Below are positions 14,393 through 16,556 of a DNA stretch of 16,556 bases, in pieces. A model generated the notes under the pieces. It had not been told where the DNA came from, searched no databases, and saw only the letters and a program-made list of their open reading frames with translations. A program made the position numbers and the translations under genes. Source of the stretch: an uncultured Clostridia bacterium. Lineage in GTDB: Bacteria; Bacillota; Clostridia; Lachnospirales; Anaerotignaceae. Location of the stretch: contig CATZIM010000012.1 in NCBI GenBank assembly GCA_958420075.1, forward strand, positions 1-16,556. Reading direction: 5' to 3'. How positions within the stretch are numbered: the first letter of the stretch is position 1; the number at the start of each line of letters is the position of its first letter.

Positions 14393-14422
14393 AAAAAAAG
14401 AATGATGTTTAAAAAAACATCA
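14393..14422 (-). terminator. Hairpin terminator after the possible small ORF
   Basis: TGATGTTT (14422-14415 on the minus strand) pairs with AAACATCA (14410-14403) across a loop of four T's, and is followed by ATTC and seven T's (14399-14393). The stem is AU-rich and thus moderate. It begins 12 bases after the stop codon of the 43-codon ORF at 14434-14565. It would insulate the cyclase promoter from upstream transcription. Confidence 0.5.
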
Positions 14423-14433
14423 GCTATTTCTTT

Positions 14434-14565
14434 TCAAAACATAAATATATTTATATAAAAATCCCCATCGTTTATTGCCAAGGCAATCAGCTCGGAGAAT
14501 CCTTTGGGTATTTCAAAAAAATCATAGCTGGTCTTTATTTCATTTACCAAATAAAAATCGCCCAT
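14434..14565 (-). CDS. Possible 43-residue small protein or gene remnant
   Basis: An ATG at 14563-14565 opens a 43-codon frame ending in TGA at 14434-14436. The peptide starts MGDFYLVNEIKTSYDFFEIP and has a protein-like mix (GFSELIALAINDGDFY), with GDFY occurring twice. I do not recognise the family. For: a coherent amino-acid pattern in an AT-rich gap and a terminator 12 bases after the stop. Against: no Shine-Dalgarno sequence precedes the ATG, and the start lies inside the hairpin that ends the crotonase transcript. It may be the end of a decayed gene rather than a working one. Confidence 0.25.
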   Translation of the reverse strand: MGDFYLVNEIKTSYDFFEIPKGFSELIALAINDGDFYINIFMF

Positions 14566-14588
14566 TCGGGAGGGAACAGGCGATTTTT
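14553..14588 (-). terminator. Strong terminator of the crotonase operon
   Basis: AAAAATCGCC and GGCGATTTTT (14588-14579 with 14562-14553) form a perfect 10-bp stem with a 16-base loop. On the minus strand it ends in TTTTTATTT, on the plus strand in TTTTTATAG, so it could work both ways. It lies about 108 bases after the stop of the first crotonase. The AT-rich bases 14589-14695 between them hold only a 10-bp direct repeat (TTTCTACTAT on the plus strand, 14647-14656 and 14663-14672). Confidence 0.8.
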
Positions 14589-14695
14589 ATAGATTTATTA
14601 AATAAAGAGGGAATCTGAATGAACTTGTTTTTTGTTTTGTAAATGTTTTCTACTATCCTATATTTCTACTATTCTGTATTGTGTTTTTTATTTCA

Positions 14696-15493
14696 TCATG
14701 CGCGGAACTGAGGTTTTTCTTTTGCCAGGAAGGCGTTCATGCCTTTTTCTTTATCTTCTGTCGCAAAGCACAGACCAACCAGGTTCTTTTCCAGTTCCAG
14801 ACCATTTTTCAGGTCCATATCAGCGCCTTTATTGATGGCGATCTTTGCATATTTAATGCCCATGGGAGATACTTTCAGAATATCTGCCATCATAGCTTTG
14901 GCCGCATCTACCAATTCATTTTCGGGAACAACTTTATTCACCAGACCCATGGCTTTGGCTTCTTCTGCCTTCACCTGACGGCCTGTATAGATCATTTCTT
15001 TTGCCAGACCTGCACCGATGAGTCTGGGCAATCTTTGGGTACCGCCGAAGCAAGGGATGATACCCAATGTCACTTCCGGCTGTCCAAACACAGCTTTTTC
15101 AGAAGCGATACGGATGTCGCAGCTCAATGCCAGTTCACAGCCGCCGCCCAGGGCAAAGCCATTGACTGCCGCAATGACGGGTTTTTCCAGCGCTTCGATC
15201 TTGTTAAATGTATTCTGGGCATATTCCGCATAGGATCTGCCTTCTTCACTCTTATAAGGCTTCATCTGCACAATGTCAGCGCCGGCTACAAAGCCTCTGC
15301 CTTCACCGGTGATGATGGCGCCGTAGATATCCTGATCTTTGGCGATCTGATCCGCAACCAGATTCAGTTCGTCCAATGTCTGGTTGTTCAGGGCATTGAG
15401 TGCTTTGGGACGGTTCATGGTCACTACCAGAACATGATCGTCCAATTCCACTTTGATGTTTTCCAGTTTGTTTTGTAATGCATCTACTGTCAT
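14696..15493 (-). CDS. Enoyl-CoA hydratase (crotonase family)
   Basis: 265-residue crotonase, the usual length, expected to add water reversibly across a 2-enoyl-CoA such as crotonyl-CoA in the cytoplasm. The CoA/oxyanion segment is FVAGAD (68-73). ALGGGCEL (114-121) provides the first catalytic glutamate E120, and FGQPEVTLGIIPCFGGTQRL carries the second, E140. Having both glutamates supports true hydratase activity over isomerase-only relatives. The ATG at 15493 is chosen because AAAGGAGG sits eight bases upstream. The longer frame from 15664 would run through the end of the preceding gene and lacks crotonase homology. It follows a paralogous crotonase by 22 bases and shares its promoter. 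Substrate chain length cannot be read from sequence. Confidence 0.95.
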   Translation of the reverse strand: MTVDALQNKLENIKVELDDHVLVVTMNRPKALNALNNQTLDELNLVADQIAKDQDIYGAIITGEGRGFVAGADIVQMKPYKSEEGRSYAEYAQNTFNKIEALEKPVIAAVNGFALGGGCELALSCDIRIASEKAVFGQPEVTLGIIPCFGGTQRLPRLIGAGLAKEMIYTGRQVKAEEAKAMGLVNKVVPENELVDAAKAMMADILKVSPMGIKYAKIAINKGADMDLKNGLELEKNLVGLCFATEDKEKGMNAFLAKEKPQFRA

Positions 15494-15515
15494 TTTCAAG
15501 TCCTCCTTTATGCAC

Positions 15516-16295
15516 TTACTCATCCCGAAATTCGGGTTTTCTTTTTTCCAGGAACGCCTGCATGCCTTCTTTTCTGTCGTTGGAGCGGAAAGCAATGTCG
15601 TAGGTTTCCAACTCATAATTGATGCCTGTTGCCAGGTCTGTGTTTGTTGCCGCGTTGATGGCACGTTTTGCCATTCTGGTTGCCAGAGGCGCTTTGCTCA
15701 GTATCTTCTGAGCAACTTCATAGGCTGTATCCATCAGTTCTTCCGGCTGTGTCAGTTTCTGTACCAGACCAATGCGGTAAGCTTCTTCTGCATTGATCAT
15801 CTCATTTGTCAGAATCATGTACTTTGCCATGCCTTTTCCCACCAGACGGGGCAGTCTTTGGGTTCCGCCATAACCGGGGATCAGCCCCAGACCTGTTTCC
15901 GGCTGAGAAAATTTCGCTTTGGTGGACGCGATGCGAATATCACACGCCATGGCGATTTCACAGCCGCCGCCCAAAGCAAAGCCATTGATTGCCGCAATGA
16001 CAGGCACCCGCATATTTTCGATCAGATCCATCAGATCCATGCCGGCTTTTGTCCATTCTCTGCCTTCATGCCCTTCCATTTCCACCATGGTGGAAATGTC
16101 CGCGCCGGCAATGAAGGAACGTCCCGCACCAGTCAGGATCACGCAGTCCGCCAGATGCTTCCGGTCAATTTCCTGCATACAGCTGTAAATATCGGCGATG
16201 ACCTCACGGTTGAGAGAGTTCAATGCTTCCGGACGATTGACCGTTACCGTAGCCAGTCTGTTTTTTATATTGAGCAACACATATTGATAATCCAT
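15516..16295 (-). CDS. Enoyl-CoA hydratase (crotonase family), first gene of the pair
   Basis: 259-residue crotonase with FIAGAD (61-66), ALGGGCEI (107-114; catalytic E113) and FSQPETGLGLIPGYGGTQRL (129-148; catalytic E133). Both glutamates are present, so it should hydrate an enoyl-CoA. It is clearly related to the next gene (the same core motifs throughout) but divergent enough to suggest a different substrate rather than a fresh duplication. The ATG has GGAGG seven bases upstream. It is the first gene behind a sigma-54 promoter, which fits control by a substrate-sensing enhancer-binding activator, as for several amino-acid or fatty-acid fermentation pathways in Clostridia. No dehydrogenase or thiolase partner is in the window. 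Confidence 0.95.
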   Translation of the reverse strand: MDYQYVLLNIKNRLATVTVNRPEALNSLNREVIADIYSCMQEIDRKHLADCVILTGAGRSFIAGADISTMVEMEGHEGREWTKAGMDLMDLIENMRVPVIAAINGFALGGGCEIAMACDIRIASTKAKFSQPETGLGLIPGYGGTQRLPRLVGKGMAKYMILTNEMINAEEAYRIGLVQKLTQPEELMDTAYEVAQKILSKAPLATRMAKRAINAATNTDLATGINYELETYDIAFRSNDRKEGMQAFLEKRKPEFRDE

Positions 16296-16342
16296 AGGCT
16301 TTCCTCCATTTTCTTTTTCGATGATGTTTGATGAAATATAAC

Positions 16343-16359
16343 AGCATAATCCATGCCAA
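16343..16359 (-). promoter_or_regulatory. Sigma-54 (-24/-12) promoter of the crotonase operon
   Basis: The minus strand reads TTGGCATGGATTATGCT, a close match to the sigma-54 consensus (TGGCAC, N5, TTGC) with the invariant GG and GC twelve bases apart. Transcription would start near 16332, leaving a leader of about 36 bases that contains the GGAGG of the first crotonase. Inverted repeats 60-140 bases upstream could be activator sites. Confidence 0.75.
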
Positions 16360-16417
16360 CTTGAAAATGCAGTAAAATCAGCCTCAAAAATACTTATTTT
16401 TTCCTTTTTCCGGGAAA

Positions 16418-16439
16418 TGATTCATTTTTGAATGAATCA
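16418..16439. promoter_or_regulatory. Palindromic upstream activator site, copy 1
   Basis: TGATTCATT and AATGAATCA form a perfect inverted repeat with nine-base arms and a four-base centre. It lies about 86-107 bases before the predicted sigma-54 transcription start, the usual place for an enhancer-binding protein. It shares its arms with the second copy at 16467-16486. Confidence 0.55.
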
Positions 16440-16466
16440 CAATCTTTTCTCATTCATTTTCACATC

Positions 16467-16486
16467 ATGATTCAGCAATGAATCAT
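16467..16486. promoter_or_regulatory. Palindromic upstream activator site, copy 2
   Basis: ATGATTCA, GCAA, TGAATCAT: eight-base arms around a four-base centre, about 135-154 bases before the predicted start. The adjoining TGAATCATTCA (16479-16489) adds an overlapping half-site. The TGATTCA half-sites are eight bases apart in copy 1 and four in copy 2, so the true recognition unit needs definition. Confidence 0.5.
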
Positions 16487-16521
16487 TCATATATTTCTTT
16501 CCAACAACTCTGATTATCTCC

Positions 16522-16542
16522 AAAAAGCCCGGAAATACGGGC
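16522..16542 (-). terminator. Terminator of a gene upstream of the window
   Basis: On the minus strand GCCCG (16542-16538) pairs with CGGGC (16531-16527) across a six-base loop and is followed by TTTTT (16526-16522). It marks the end of a minus-strand gene that lies beyond the right edge and separates it from the sigma-54 operon. Confidence 0.6.
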
Positions 16543-16556
16543 ATTTCACGGGATAT

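Noticed and set aside
14476..14489. Palindrome ATTGCCAAGGCAAT.
   Set aside because: Six-base arms with no T tract or promoter beside it, and it lies inside the possible small ORF; it may be chance.
14647..14672. Direct repeat TTTCTACTAT twice, 16 bases apart.
   Set aside because: Short, only two copies, in an AT-rich 3' region with no other structure; not enough to call a regulatory or mobile element.
15453..16331. Long plus-strand frames opposite the two crotonases.
   Set aside because: Low-complexity His/Cys/Phe-rich translations without family motifs; the minus-strand crotonases are unmistakable.
1..16556. Search for CRISPR arrays, tRNA or rRNA genes, insertion sequences and attachment sites.
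   Set aside because: No regularly spaced repeats, cloverleaf-like sequences, transposase motifs or long flanking repeats were seen.

Overview
This window looks like a chromosomal stretch from an anaerobic member of the Firmicutes, most likely class Clostridia; I cannot name the genus. The reasons are mid-range base composition with AT-rich gaps, strong AGGAGG-type ribosome sites, several TTG/GTG starts, a DivIVA-like coiled-coil protein, a clostridial-style cyclic-di-GMP class I riboswitch, and tandem crotonases of fermentative type. Every gene I can support lies on the minus strand, so transcription runs from high to low coordinates.

Reading in the direction of transcription: (1) 16522-16542 is the terminator of a gene outside the window. 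(2) 16296-16500 is a regulatory region with a good sigma-54 (-24/-12) promoter and two upstream TGATTCAT/ATGAATCA inverted repeats. It precedes two tandem enoyl-CoA hydratase (crotonase) genes (16295-15516 and 15493-14696), which end in a strong hairpin terminator. (3) 14141-14695 is a non-coding stretch with a possible 43-codon small ORF, a second terminator, a candidate sigma-A promoter and a terminator-like hairpin in the leader of the next gene. (4) 14140-12590 encodes a membrane diguanylate cyclase (PAS-GGDEF). (5) 12590-12461 is a c-di-GMP-I (GEMM-I) riboswitch whose P1 strand overlaps an intrinsic terminator. (6) 12446-4297 is a tight seven-gene operon: VTC-domain protein, DUF4956 membrane protein, CotH-family kinase, membrane-anchored glycosidase-like protein with a CBM9-like domain, HEAT-repeat protein (frameshifted here), processive family 2 glycosyltransferase, and a DivIVA-like coiled-coil protein. 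(7) 4279-159 holds two EAL proteins with degenerate GGDEF domains, followed by a terminator.

My reading is that genes 12446-4297 form a synthase-dependent extracellular polysaccharide system with an unusual accessory set (CotH kinase, VTC, DUF4956, HEAT). It appears to be controlled by c-di-GMP at the RNA level. The cyclase gene lies immediately upstream of the riboswitch, the riboswitch is predicted to allow read-through when c-di-GMP is high, and the two distal EAL genes would destroy the signal. This gives a compact make-sense-build-erase circuit in one gene string. The glycosyltransferase has no visible PilZ domain, which fits control of transcription rather than of the enzyme. Individual family assignments come from motifs and are mostly secure. 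The polysaccharide product, the kinase substrate and the polarity of the riboswitch are inferences.
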